In this document: one piece after another, positions 9,470 to 17,183 of the stretch
Numbering within the stretch: position 1 is the first letter of the stretch
How the letters are laid out: each line of letters starts with the position of its first letter
The notes under the pieces: generated by a model
Database searches by the model: none
What the model was told of the DNA's origin: nothing
What the model saw: the letters and a program-made list of their open reading frames with translations, nothing else
Assembly (NCBI GenBank): GCA_035528035.1
Contig: DATKZI010000043.1
Span: 62,001 to 126,000, forward strand
From: JABLTI01 sp035528035
GTDB taxonomy: Archaea > Asgardarchaeota > Heimdallarchaeia > JABLTI01
Direction of reading: 5' to 3'
DNA length: 64,000 nucleotides
Made by a program: the position numbers and the translations under genes

Positions 9470-10465
9470 TCAAGGTCCATAAAAAATTAGATTGTATTGT
9501 GAAAGATCACCTATATAATTTTCATAATTCAATCGAATTTCTTTTATGAATTCTTTCTGTCCTTTTGCTTTTATTCTCAATTGGTAATTGTCCTCAATTT
9601 GATTTGGTTGGCAAGTAATCTCTAGTTGGTGGTCATCTAGTAAACCTGACGTTTTTATACTCCAAAGTATTCTTTCTTCGTTTTCATTCTTCTCTTTATC
9701 AGTTATCAATAAAGGACTCTTTGTCATATTTGCTCGATAGGTTTCTAAAATAGGTTCAAACCAATTAATCATTTTTTCTTCTGTATTTTCAGTTAAACTC
9801 ATATTACTTATTGCCTGATAATTCCATAAACTATTTTTTATTTTACTTCTAGTTTCTTTCTTTAATATCTTAAAGACCGGAAAGAACAATGCTCCTGTTC
9901 TTGTTTTATATTCCTGATATTTTTCACCGAAAACTTCCATCAGCATTTCTTCCTCTTTTGTAATTCTTAGGAAGAGAAATAATGTTAATCCGATAATCCA
10001 TATTATGCCAAAAAACCAATTTTTTGTTACTAGAAATATTGATACATGAAATAATAGGAATGCTGAATACATTGGATGTCTAACATATCTATATGGACCA
10101 TCTGTAATGAGTGCATGATCATCACCTATTCGTAGTGTATAAGAGAAATTTTGTCCCAAATGTATATGAACAATAGTAAATAATACTTGTGAAACCACTC
10201 CTGCGCCTACTCCTATCCAACGTACAGCTTCAGGATATAGAGGTATTGTACCCCAACCAAACCATTCTGGTGAGAAAATATACAAAAAAAATATTATCAC
10301 AGTTGAAAAAATATATGTTTGTAAAATTGTTAGTCGTACTTTACTTTCTTTTATTGCTGATTTTCGAGTGGATTTTCTTGCTTTTCGTGAGAAATGAATT
10401 CGTATTATTGTAAAAATACTATAGAGCACAATCAGGATAATTTTAAAGACTAACTCTGAGGTCAT
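9470..10465 (-). CDS. ICMT/phospholipid-methyltransferase family membrane protein with a C-terminal extension
   Basis: An integral membrane protein of about 331 residues from ATG 10465 (GGGG ahead of it); a TTG two codons earlier is possible. The core DGPYRYVRHPMYSAFLL plus a later EEEMLMEVFGEKYQEYK is the signature of the isoprenylcysteine carboxyl methyltransferase / PEMT-like family, in which the HPMY helix and the EE..L...G..Y..Y segment form the SAM site. About five membrane helices precede residue 200. The last 110 residues are a soluble extension I do not recognise. The substrate cannot be told from sequence: this family covers prenyl-cysteine, lipid and other methyl acceptors. Confidence 0.7.
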   Translation of the reverse strand: MTSELVFKIILIVLYSIFTIIRIHFSRKARKSTRKSAIKESKVRLTILQTYIFSTVIIFFLYIFSPEWFGWGTIPLYPEAVRWIGVGAGVVSQVLFTIVHIHLGQNFSYTLRIGDDHALITDGPYRYVRHPMYSAFLLFHVSIFLVTKNWFFGIIWIIGLTLFLFLRITKEEEMLMEVFGEKYQEYKTRTGALFFPVFKILKKETRSKIKNSLWNYQAISNMSLTENTEEKMINWFEPILETYRANMTKSPLLITDKEKNENEERILWSIKTSGLLDDHQLEITCQPNQIEDNYQLRIKAKGQKEFIKEIRLNYENYIGDLSQYNLIFYGP

Positions 10466-10540
10466 GTTCAACCCCTAAATTGCAATCTTTACTAACGATT
10501 TCTATTCTTTAATTTAATTCATAATTATAAAAATAATCTT

Positions 10541-11926
10541 CTAAAAAGACCTTTTAGCACTTACTTTTATGCAATCATAGATTATGAATATAGGTATACG
10601 ATCAGCATCAAAAGCTAGTGTTCTTGGATTATTCTTAATGTCCTCTAGTGATGGTTTTGGTTCTATTATTTCTCTGATAAGAAAACCAGTAGTAAATAAT
10701 GCTTGAGTATACTCTTGAAGAGTTCGATGAAATTGCCAAATAGGTTTAATGTTTCCCCAAGAGGTTAGAATTGCCCCTGAATCAAAATACCTGTCGAGTA
10801 GAACAAATAATCGTTCCTCATTTCTTGGCGTATCATAAGGTACTCTGAAGAAAATTTGGTTAAGACTTCCAAAGGTGGGATGAAGATTCGACCAAACAAA
10901 TCGTCCTTTTGGTTTCAAAATCCTATTTATCTCTTTAAAAGCTGTTTTATAATCTTGTACATCTACCATAACAACATTTGATACTACCATATCAAATGAT
11001 TCATCTTCTATAAAAGAAAGGTCTGTTAATGATTCACAATAAAATTTACATCCTAATGGATTTTCTTTCTCTCTTTTTTTACAGTACCCAATGAAATTTT
11101 GAGTGAAATCTACTCCCACTACATCTGCGCCTTTTTTTGCTAATTGTCTCGAGAGATAACCATTCCCACAGCCTGCATCTAATATCTTTAATCCTTTTAC
11201 ATCCCCTAATTGTATCCATAATGCAGGATCTATTATGAACTCACGACTTGAATCTCCTTTATCCTCTTTATTTTCAAATTGCTTACTTATCCAATTATAG
11301 CTTGTTTTTTCCCATCTAGCTTTTGTTTCAGCAAGGTCAATCTGATCATCTGTTAGTTGTTCTGAATGGAGTGTAACTAAACTAAACTCCTTCAGATAGT
11401 TGAATACCTTGTTCTCTATCTTCAATGCTTCTTCAATTGTTAATTCTTTTCCAGTTCGATTTTTAGTTGGTTTCCAAATAGGCTCCCAAGGAAAGTGAGT
11501 TTTTAATATTGGATTTAGCGGTCTTTCTTTTTTAAAGAAAATATCTTTATCTACTTGCCAAGGATGATTGCCAGAAAATTCTGAATAAAGTAGATCATAA
11601 TGTACTTCTCCACAATCTTTACAAGTGAAAGCATACGCATAGGTTTTATTCCAGAATTTAATTGGATGAAAAGTTGGTTTGTTACATTTTCCACAAATTA
11701 TCTTATTCGTTGAAGGACACCAGTAAAGATAACTGAAATGGTAATATCTCTGACATTCCGAACATTGAAACTCTGCATGCCAAAGACAACGAGTAACAAT
11801 TCCTTCAAAACTATATTTTCCCTTCCTTATAGGATAGTCTTGTTCTTCTTTTTGAATATCTTGGCAATAAAAACAATCAATTCTATTTTTGGAAGAGTCT
11901 AACATAGTTCTAATAAAAGTAAACAT
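10541..11926 (-). CDS. SAM-dependent methyltransferase with N-terminal zinc-binding region
   Basis: A 461-residue protein. The C-terminal half is a class I methyltransferase: motif I is ILDAGCGNGYLSRQL (about residue 250), the acidic residue after strand 2 is in VVGVDFT, and the later LKPKGRFVWSN matches the Methyltransf_11/25 type. The N-terminal 120 residues contain CFYC, CSEC, CGKC and CKDC pairs with nearby His, suggesting two zinc-binding knuckles. The substrate is unknown; the zinc region could recognise RNA, protein or small molecules. It is transcribed away from the gene at 11995, with a short AT-rich gap between. Confidence 0.75.
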   Translation of the reverse strand: MFTFIRTMLDSSKNRIDCFYCQDIQKEEQDYPIRKGKYSFEGIVTRCLWHAEFQCSECQRYYHFSYLYWCPSTNKIICGKCNKPTFHPIKFWNKTYAYAFTCKDCGEVHYDLLYSEFSGNHPWQVDKDIFFKKERPLNPILKTHFPWEPIWKPTKNRTGKELTIEEALKIENKVFNYLKEFSLVTLHSEQLTDDQIDLAETKARWEKTSYNWISKQFENKEDKGDSSREFIIDPALWIQLGDVKGLKILDAGCGNGYLSRQLAKKGADVVGVDFTQNFIGYCKKREKENPLGCKFYCESLTDLSFIEDESFDMVVSNVVMVDVQDYKTAFKEINRILKPKGRFVWSNLHPTFGSLNQIFFRVPYDTPRNEERLFVLLDRYFDSGAILTSWGNIKPIWQFHRTLQEYTQALFTTGFLIREIIEPKPSLEDIKNNPRTLAFDADRIPIFIIYDCIKVSAKRSF

Positions 11927-11994
11927 TGAATATATATCTTTTATTCATTAATGTTTTTTCAATAGATTATTAAGGTGATTTTACTCTTCTCTAT

Positions 11995-12726
11995 GTGAAT
12001 TATTCAGACCTTTTGAGGTTATTTGCAACGTCCGAACAAACTACTGAAAAAATAATTTTCACTTCTTGCACTCATCGTGATGATTCTGATTGTGAAAATT
12101 GTAAAAATAAGGATAGATTAGATTGTAAATGGGAACGTAAGTTGTTATTACGTTTCATGTATGTTATGCTCCCAGCATTTTTCTTTGGTTTTGGTGGAAT
12201 AGTTATTGGAGCTGTTTATACAGGTTGGTGGTGGCGTTTAGGCGCAACTATTAGTTACCTTGCCCTATTTTTCATTGTTGAAACACGCATTCTTTGCAGC
12301 CATTGTCCATATTATGCAGAGGATGGAAAGATCCTTCATTGTTTAGCCAATCACGGATTTTTCAAATACGCTCGTTACCATCCTGAACCTTTGAATCTAT
12401 TTGAAAAAACTCTTCTTGTTATTGGTTTCATTCTTTTTGGGGTTTGTTTTCCTTTAGCACAAGTCTATAGTTTAGTTATTGTAGTAAGAGGTCTTGCGAG
12501 CTATAGTCTAACAATTTTAGCAGTTTTAGCTGTTATATTAGCATTGACTGTTATAAGTGTAATAATAGCTTTTACTCTCCTCTTTACCCGAATTTGCCCA
12601 AATTGTGTAAATTTTTCTTGCCCCTTCAATAGTGTACCAAAAGAATTTATTGATGCTTATCTGGAACAAAATCCTGAAATGAAAGAAGCCTGGCTTGAGA
12701 AAGGTTACAAAATGTCAGACCAGTAG
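11995..12726 (+). CDS. Cysteine-rich four-helix membrane protein, unknown function
   Basis: A 243-residue protein starting at GTG 11995 (the nearby ATG is out of frame and meets a stop at once). It shows an N-terminal Cys cluster (SCTHRDDSDCENC), two membrane helices, a CSHCPYYAEDG loop, two more helices and a CPNCVNFSCPF segment. The clustered CxxC motifs on one face suggest metal or Fe-S binding at the membrane surface, but no known cofactor motif is complete. The gene ends inside the loop of a strong terminator hairpin (12709-12742). Confidence 0.6.
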   Translation: MNYSDLLRLFATSEQTTEKIIFTSCTHRDDSDCENCKNKDRLDCKWERKLLLRFMYVMLPAFFFGFGGIVIGAVYTGWWWRLGATISYLALFFIVETRILCSHCPYYAEDGKILHCLANHGFFKYARYHPEPLNLFEKTLLVIGFILFGVCFPLAQVYSLVIVVRGLASYSLTILAVLAVILALTVISVIIAFTLLFTRICPNCVNFSCPFNSVPKEFIDAYLEQNPEMKEAWLEKGYKMSDQ

Positions 12727-12742
12727 ATTCTGACATTTTTTT
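12709..12742 (+). terminator. Stem-loop plus T7 tract overlapping the stop codon
   Basis: AAAATGTCAGA (12709-12719) and TCTGACATTTT (12729-12739) form a perfect 11-bp stem around a 9-base loop, followed by a T tract to 12742. The stop codon of the membrane-protein gene (12724-12726) lies in the loop. The layout resembles a bacterial intrinsic terminator. Confidence 0.75.
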
Positions 12743-12798
12743 AAGGATAGGATAACTCATTAAGAGGCAATAATTATTTTTCAGGTGATTCAATTTTA

Positions 12799-13173
12799 CT
12801 AATCTTCTGATATTTTATCCAAGTCAGATATCTCTGCTCTTCTTCCATGCCAAAATCTTTGCCAACTTCCTTTGCTTGTTTGTAACGCTATAAACAGATA
12901 TAGACATACTGTAAAGCTTCCGAGAACTAATACTAGAATGGTCCAAATGCTCGAGAATAAAACTGATTTTTCTCTGTATATTATCCATCCACAATAAACA
13001 ATGAAGCTGATGTAAATATCAACTAGTGTAATTATTCCCCAAGGAATTGAAAGTAGAATACTCCCTTCACCTAGGAAATCACCAACAATAAAACCATAGG
13101 ATAATCCTGCAACCATACCTAATATGCCCAAAATGGCAAATATCTTTCCGATTAGCATTCCAATATTTTTCAT
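12799..13173 (-). CDS. Small membrane protein, possibly DUF1475-like
   Basis: A 124-residue protein with three predicted membrane helices. The segments YCGWIIYREKSVLFSSIW and LVLGSFTVCLYLFIALQ recall the DUF1475 family, but this is pattern recall only. It lies about 45 bases downstream of the nfnB-like gene on the same strand, so it may be read with the redox operon. No catalytic residues are apparent. Confidence 0.5.
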   Translation of the reverse strand: MKNIGMLIGKIFAILGILGMVAGLSYGFIVGDFLGEGSILLSIPWGIITLVDIYISFIVYCGWIIYREKSVLFSSIWTILVLVLGSFTVCLYLFIALQTSKGSWQRFWHGRRAEISDLDKISED

Positions 13174-13219
13174 AAGCTAATATTAATGTTGGAATTTATT
13201 TCTTTTTAGTTTCTGAGAT

Positions 13220-14752
13220 TCAATTTTGCCAATCATCAGGCATTTTACAAGCTACTGGTATATCGGGATTTTCAACTCCCATAAGATCATAGTGAATTGC
13301 TTCAGCAGCTTTCCTTCCACCACCCATGGCAGAAATTACCGTAGCTGCTCCTGTCACTATATCACCTGCTGCATAAACGAATTTCTTACTTGTGCGACCC
13401 ATTTCATCTGTTTCAATATTACCCCATTTATTGGTTTTAATGTCTGGTGTTGTTTTTGGTATCAAAGGATTAGCATTATTTCCTATAGCAATTATTACTA
13501 AATCTGTTTCAAAATCGAAATATTCTCCTTCTATTGGAATTGGTTTTCTTCTACCAGAATCATCTGGTTCTCCTAACTGATATTTTTGACATTTTATTCT
13601 TGTTACTTTTCCTCTTTCATTGCCAAAGATCTCTACGGGATTAGATAATAGTTTGAAATCTATTCCTTCATCTTCAGCATGATGAACTTCTTCTGCTCTC
13701 GCTGGCATTTGTTCCTTTGCTCTTCTATAGACCAATGTCACTTTATCCGAACGAAGTCTTAGTGCAGTTCGCGCACAATCCATTGCGACATTTCCTCCGC
13801 CTACAACGGTAACTTTTCTTCCTTTAATTATCGGAGTATTATATTTAGGGAAAAGATAAGCTTTCATTAAATTTGACCTTGTCAAATACTCATTAGCAGA
13901 ATATACTCCTATAAGATTTTCACCGGGAATGTCCATAAATCTCGGTAATCCTGCTCCAACACCAATGAAAACAGCATCATATTTTTCTTTATCAAATAAT
14001 TCATCAATTGTTTTACTCATCCCCATTACGTGATTATATTTTACTTCAACGCCTAATTTTTCTAAATAATTGATTTCTTTTTCAACAATTTCCTTTGGTA
14101 AGCGAAATTCTGGAATGCCATAGACTAATACTCCTCCTCCTTTATGAAAGGCTTCAAAGACCGTTACATTATATCCAAGAAGAATTAAATCACCAGCTAC
14201 TGTTAATCCTGCAGGACCTGAACCTATAATTGCTACTTTTTTACCATTCTTTTTAGGCAATTTTGGCATTCTTGTATGGCCTCCAAGTCGTTCGAAATCA
14301 GCACAAAATCGCTCAAGATAACCTATTGCTACTGGTTCACCTCTTCGATTCAAAACACAGGTTTCCTCACATTGTGTTTCTTGTGGACAAACACGACCAC
14401 AGACTGCTGGAAGAACATTAGTTTCTTTAATTTTGCATACAGCTTCTACATATTTGCCTTGTGAAATTAATTCGATGAATTGAGGGATTTGAATATCTAC
14501 AGGACAACCTTCGACACATTTGGGTTTCTTACATTGAAGGCATCTTGAAGCTTCTTGTTGAGCTTGTTCAGGAGTCAAACCATATGGTACTTCATCAAAA
14601 TTCTTTATTCGTATTTCAGGTGGTTGCTCATTCATTTTTGTTCTAGGTGGTCTAGGAGGTCTTTTGGATTTTTCAACTGTTTCTTCACTTTTTTCAGAAG
14701 GCTTCTTTTCAAGTTCTTCTTTCTTTTTTGAAGTAGAAGGTTTTTCACTCAC
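13220..14752 (-). CDS. NfnB-like / glutamate-synthase small-subunit-like NADPH oxidoreductase
   Basis: A flavoprotein of about 510 residues in the NfnB/GltD family, which in Nfn complexes binds NADPH and performs flavin-based bifurcation. The N-terminal Fe-S domain has CLQCKKPKCVEGCPV and the CGRVCPQETQCEETCVLN stretch; two Rossmann folds follow (GSGPAGLTVAGDLILLGY for FAD, VVGGGNVAMDCARTALR for NADPH), then YAAGDIVTGAATVI near the end. A 45-residue Lys/Glu/Pro-rich leader is unusual. GTG 14752, preceded by GGTGATAATA, is the likely start; a GTG at 14764 is the alternative. It overlaps the nfnA stop by 8 bases, so the two are translationally coupled. Confidence 0.88.
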   Translation of the reverse strand: MSEKPSTSKKKEELEKKPSEKSEETVEKSKRPPRPPRTKMNEQPPEIRIKNFDEVPYGLTPEQAQQEASRCLQCKKPKCVEGCPVDIQIPQFIELISQGKYVEAVCKIKETNVLPAVCGRVCPQETQCEETCVLNRRGEPVAIGYLERFCADFERLGGHTRMPKLPKKNGKKVAIIGSGPAGLTVAGDLILLGYNVTVFEAFHKGGGVLVYGIPEFRLPKEIVEKEINYLEKLGVEVKYNHVMGMSKTIDELFDKEKYDAVFIGVGAGLPRFMDIPGENLIGVYSANEYLTRSNLMKAYLFPKYNTPIIKGRKVTVVGGGNVAMDCARTALRLRSDKVTLVYRRAKEQMPARAEEVHHAEDEGIDFKLLSNPVEIFGNERGKVTRIKCQKYQLGEPDDSGRRKPIPIEGEYFDFETDLVIIAIGNNANPLIPKTTPDIKTNKWGNIETDEMGRTSKKFVYAAGDIVTGAATVISAMGGGRKAAEAIHYDLMGVENPDIPVACKMPDDWQN

Positions 14753-15605
14753 TATTATCACCACAATAATCTTCTACTAATGCACGACAAATATGAGGTG
14801 CTGTTTGATAAGAAATCATTTCATCTTCCAAATAAGCTGATTTTCTTTTCATTAATTCATCCCAATCTACTTGATGACCATCAAATTCAGGTCCATCCAC
14901 ACAAGCAAATCTAGTCTTTCCTCCGACTGATACTCTACAACAGCCACACATGCCAGTACCATCCAGCATAATTGTATTCAATACAACCATAGTTGGGATT
15001 TTATATGGAGCCGTTATATGAGAACAATTCATCATCATGTATGTGCAACCAATGAATTTTGCATGATCAAAACGATAATCATTCTTAATCAATTTATCAA
15101 GAACATCTTGCACATGTCCATTCGTTCCTACCGAACCATCAGATGTTGCGATGAAAAATTCATCTGAAACAGACTGTAGTTCCTTTTGATAATAAAGCAA
15201 ATATGAGCTTCGTGCTTCAATAATTGTTATAACTCTATTTCCCAATTGCTTTAGCGCTTTTGCTATTGGATATATTGCCCCTATTCCATAACAACCTCCT
15301 CCTAAAACAACTGTCCCAAATTTATCGATCACAGCTGGCATACCTAATGGTCCAGCAACACTATACAATTTTTCACCTTGTTTTAACTGCCCAATCTTTG
15401 CTGAAGAGATCCCTAATTCTACCACAAAAACTGTAAAAGTATCTTTATTGACATCAGCGATACATAAAGGTACTCGTTCGCTTAACTCGTCAGGTATTAT
15501 TATTACAAATTGCCCTGGTTTAGCTTTTTCCGCTATATTTGGTTCGCGGATAACTAATTTGTGGATATTTGGTACAACTTCTATTTTTTCAATTATTTCG
15601 TACAT
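14745..15605 (-). CDS. NfnA-like ferredoxin-NAD(P) reductase subunit
   Basis: A 286-residue protein of the NfnA/SudB/dihydroorotate-dehydrogenase-electron-transfer family. The FAD domain carries KPGQFVIIIPDELSERVPL, the nucleotide-binding half has VVLGGGCYGIGAIYPIAKAL, and a C-terminal [2Fe-2S] site is formed by DGTGMCGCCRVSV plus the later ACVDGPEFDGHQVDW. In Nfn complexes this subunit binds NAD(H). The start is preceded by GGTGA. It sits 6 bases after the nuoG-like gene and overlaps nfnB, so it belongs to the nuoE-F-G-nfnA-nfnB operon. A paralogue lies at 22525-23352. Confidence 0.88.
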   Translation of the reverse strand: MYEIIEKIEVVPNIHKLVIREPNIAEKAKPGQFVIIIPDELSERVPLCIADVNKDTFTVFVVELGISSAKIGQLKQGEKLYSVAGPLGMPAVIDKFGTVVLGGGCYGIGAIYPIAKALKQLGNRVITIIEARSSYLLYYQKELQSVSDEFFIATSDGSVGTNGHVQDVLDKLIKNDYRFDHAKFIGCTYMMMNCSHITAPYKIPTMVVLNTIMLDGTGMCGCCRVSVGGKTRFACVDGPEFDGHQVDWDELMKRKSAYLEDEMISYQTAPHICRALVEDYCGDNSE

Positions 15606-15611
15606 TTTTTT

Positions 15612-17183
15612 TCACCAAGGTTTCTCTCTGTTTTTTCTTGCTTGTAATAAAATAGCAAAATCTGGAACCTTTTCAGCTATAGGTGTCCCTCGATATTTCA
15701 AATAATATTCATCTACAGAACGAATCTTTGGAGTGTATTTCACTCGATTCATTTCATTTCTAATTTCCTCGGTTTCAAGATATTTAAAACCTGATAAATC
15801 TAATTCTTGAGCTATTTTTACCACAATCTTCCAATCTTCTAAAACTAGGTCTGGTGCTTTGACCACTCTCTGTAAATGCATTAGCCCTCGAGTTGTAGTG
15901 ATGGTACCATTCTCTTCTGTAAAAGCAGCAGCTGGAAGAACTATTGTAGCTTGTTCATAACCCTCTGATGGGAATACTTCTTGGAAAATGATTTTTTCTA
16001 ATGATTTATATTTTTCAATACCTGGAATTCCTTCAGTGGTATATAGTACTTTTATTCCTTTTTTGGTTATTTGAGCTAGTTCTTCTGGTTTTGTAAAAAC
16101 ATTTGATATTTCCAATTGTTCAGCAAATTTCCTAAAAATATAATCAGCTTCATCTATCATAAAAGGAGTGAGATAGATAGCTATTTTTGATGGTGGATAC
16201 TCTTCAAGTATTTCTGCTACACTTATTGCTACTTCATCCCAGTTGGTAGGATATAGCTTGAAATTCATTAATACTCTTGGAAATCTAATTCTTTCCATGT
16301 CATTTAACATCACAGGTAAGCAGAACCTTCCTTTTACACATATTCCTGTTTCAAGAGTTTTGTAATCTGGATCGGGTCTTAGTGCTACAATTCTTCCCCA
16401 TTTAACATCGATTTCAAATTGACACCCTTTACTACATAGAATACAGGTTGTGCTTTCTACCTTCTCTGCATTTTCATACCATTTTTGTCCTCTTGCGGAT
16501 AATGCTCCAGTAGGGCAAACATCAATACATTCCCCGCAGAATTTACAGTCAGTAATAATATGAGGTTTTTCAAATGATGTGCCAACTTTTGTACTATGAC
16601 CTCTTTTAGTGAAGGCAAGGATGTTTGCTCCTTCAACATCTTGGCATACTCGAACACACCTTCCACAATGTATACATAAATTATAATCTCTATCAAAAAA
16701 CGGATCACTTCTTTCCAAAGGCAGATTTTTATAGAGCAGTGGGAATCGTATGCTCTTGAAATTTAATACTTCTGCTATTTCTCTTACTTCACACATTTCT
16801 TTATTTGGACATGTATTACAGCCAGTTATTGATCCAGCTTTCATTACTCCTGAATTATACTTATCACAATGTTCAGATTGTGAACACATCATACAACTGC
16901 TTGGATGTTCCGAAAGGATCAATTCAAAGATTGCTCTTCTTAATTGTTTTATTTCAAGATTATCTGTTGTAATTACCATTCCTGGTCTGGTTTTGGTTGT
17001 ACAAGCATTCATGAATCCCGTCGCACCATGCACTTTAACCAAACATAATCTACATGCACCAAAGGAAGGTAATCGTTCGTGTGCACAAAGTGTAGGAATA
17101 TAAATTCCATTATTTCGAGCAACTTCTAGTATTGTCTTATCTTCTTCAAATTCTATTCTTTTGCCATCAATGACTAAGCTCAA
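15612..17183 (-). CDS. NuoG-like iron-sulfur subunit with shortened molybdopterin-type domain
   Basis: A 523-residue electron-relay subunit. In order: an N-terminal [2Fe-2S] domain (CAHERLPSFGACRLCLV), the His-Cys [4Fe-4S] motif HPSSCMMCSQSEHC, a cysteine pair in the insert CNTCPNKEMC, two ferredoxin clusters (CIHCGRCVRVC and CKFCGECIDVCPTGA), and the Fe4S4 part of a molybdopterin oxidoreductase (CILCSKGC). Only a remnant of the pterin-binding region follows, including IVLPAAAFTEENGT. There is no H-cluster motif, so it is not an [FeFe] hydrogenase. The start is TTG 17183 behind GGTGAAGG, overlapping the nuoF-like stop by 17 bases. It probably wires the NuoEF-like flavin site to NfnAB or ferredoxin. 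Confidence 0.85.
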   Translation of the reverse strand: MSLVIDGKRIEFEEDKTILEVARNNGIYIPTLCAHERLPSFGACRLCLVKVHGATGFMNACTTKTRPGMVITTDNLEIKQLRRAIFELILSEHPSSCMMCSQSEHCDKYNSGVMKAGSITGCNTCPNKEMCEVREIAEVLNFKSIRFPLLYKNLPLERSDPFFDRDYNLCIHCGRCVRVCQDVEGANILAFTKRGHSTKVGTSFEKPHIITDCKFCGECIDVCPTGALSARGQKWYENAEKVESTTCILCSKGCQFEIDVKWGRIVALRPDPDYKTLETGICVKGRFCLPVMLNDMERIRFPRVLMNFKLYPTNWDEVAISVAEILEEYPPSKIAIYLTPFMIDEADYIFRKFAEQLEISNVFTKPEELAQITKKGIKVLYTTEGIPGIEKYKSLEKIIFQEVFPSEGYEQATIVLPAAAFTEENGTITTTRGLMHLQRVVKAPDLVLEDWKIVVKIAQELDLSGFKYLETEEIRNEMNRVKYTPKIRSVDEYYLKYRGTPIAEKVPDFAILLQARKNREKPW

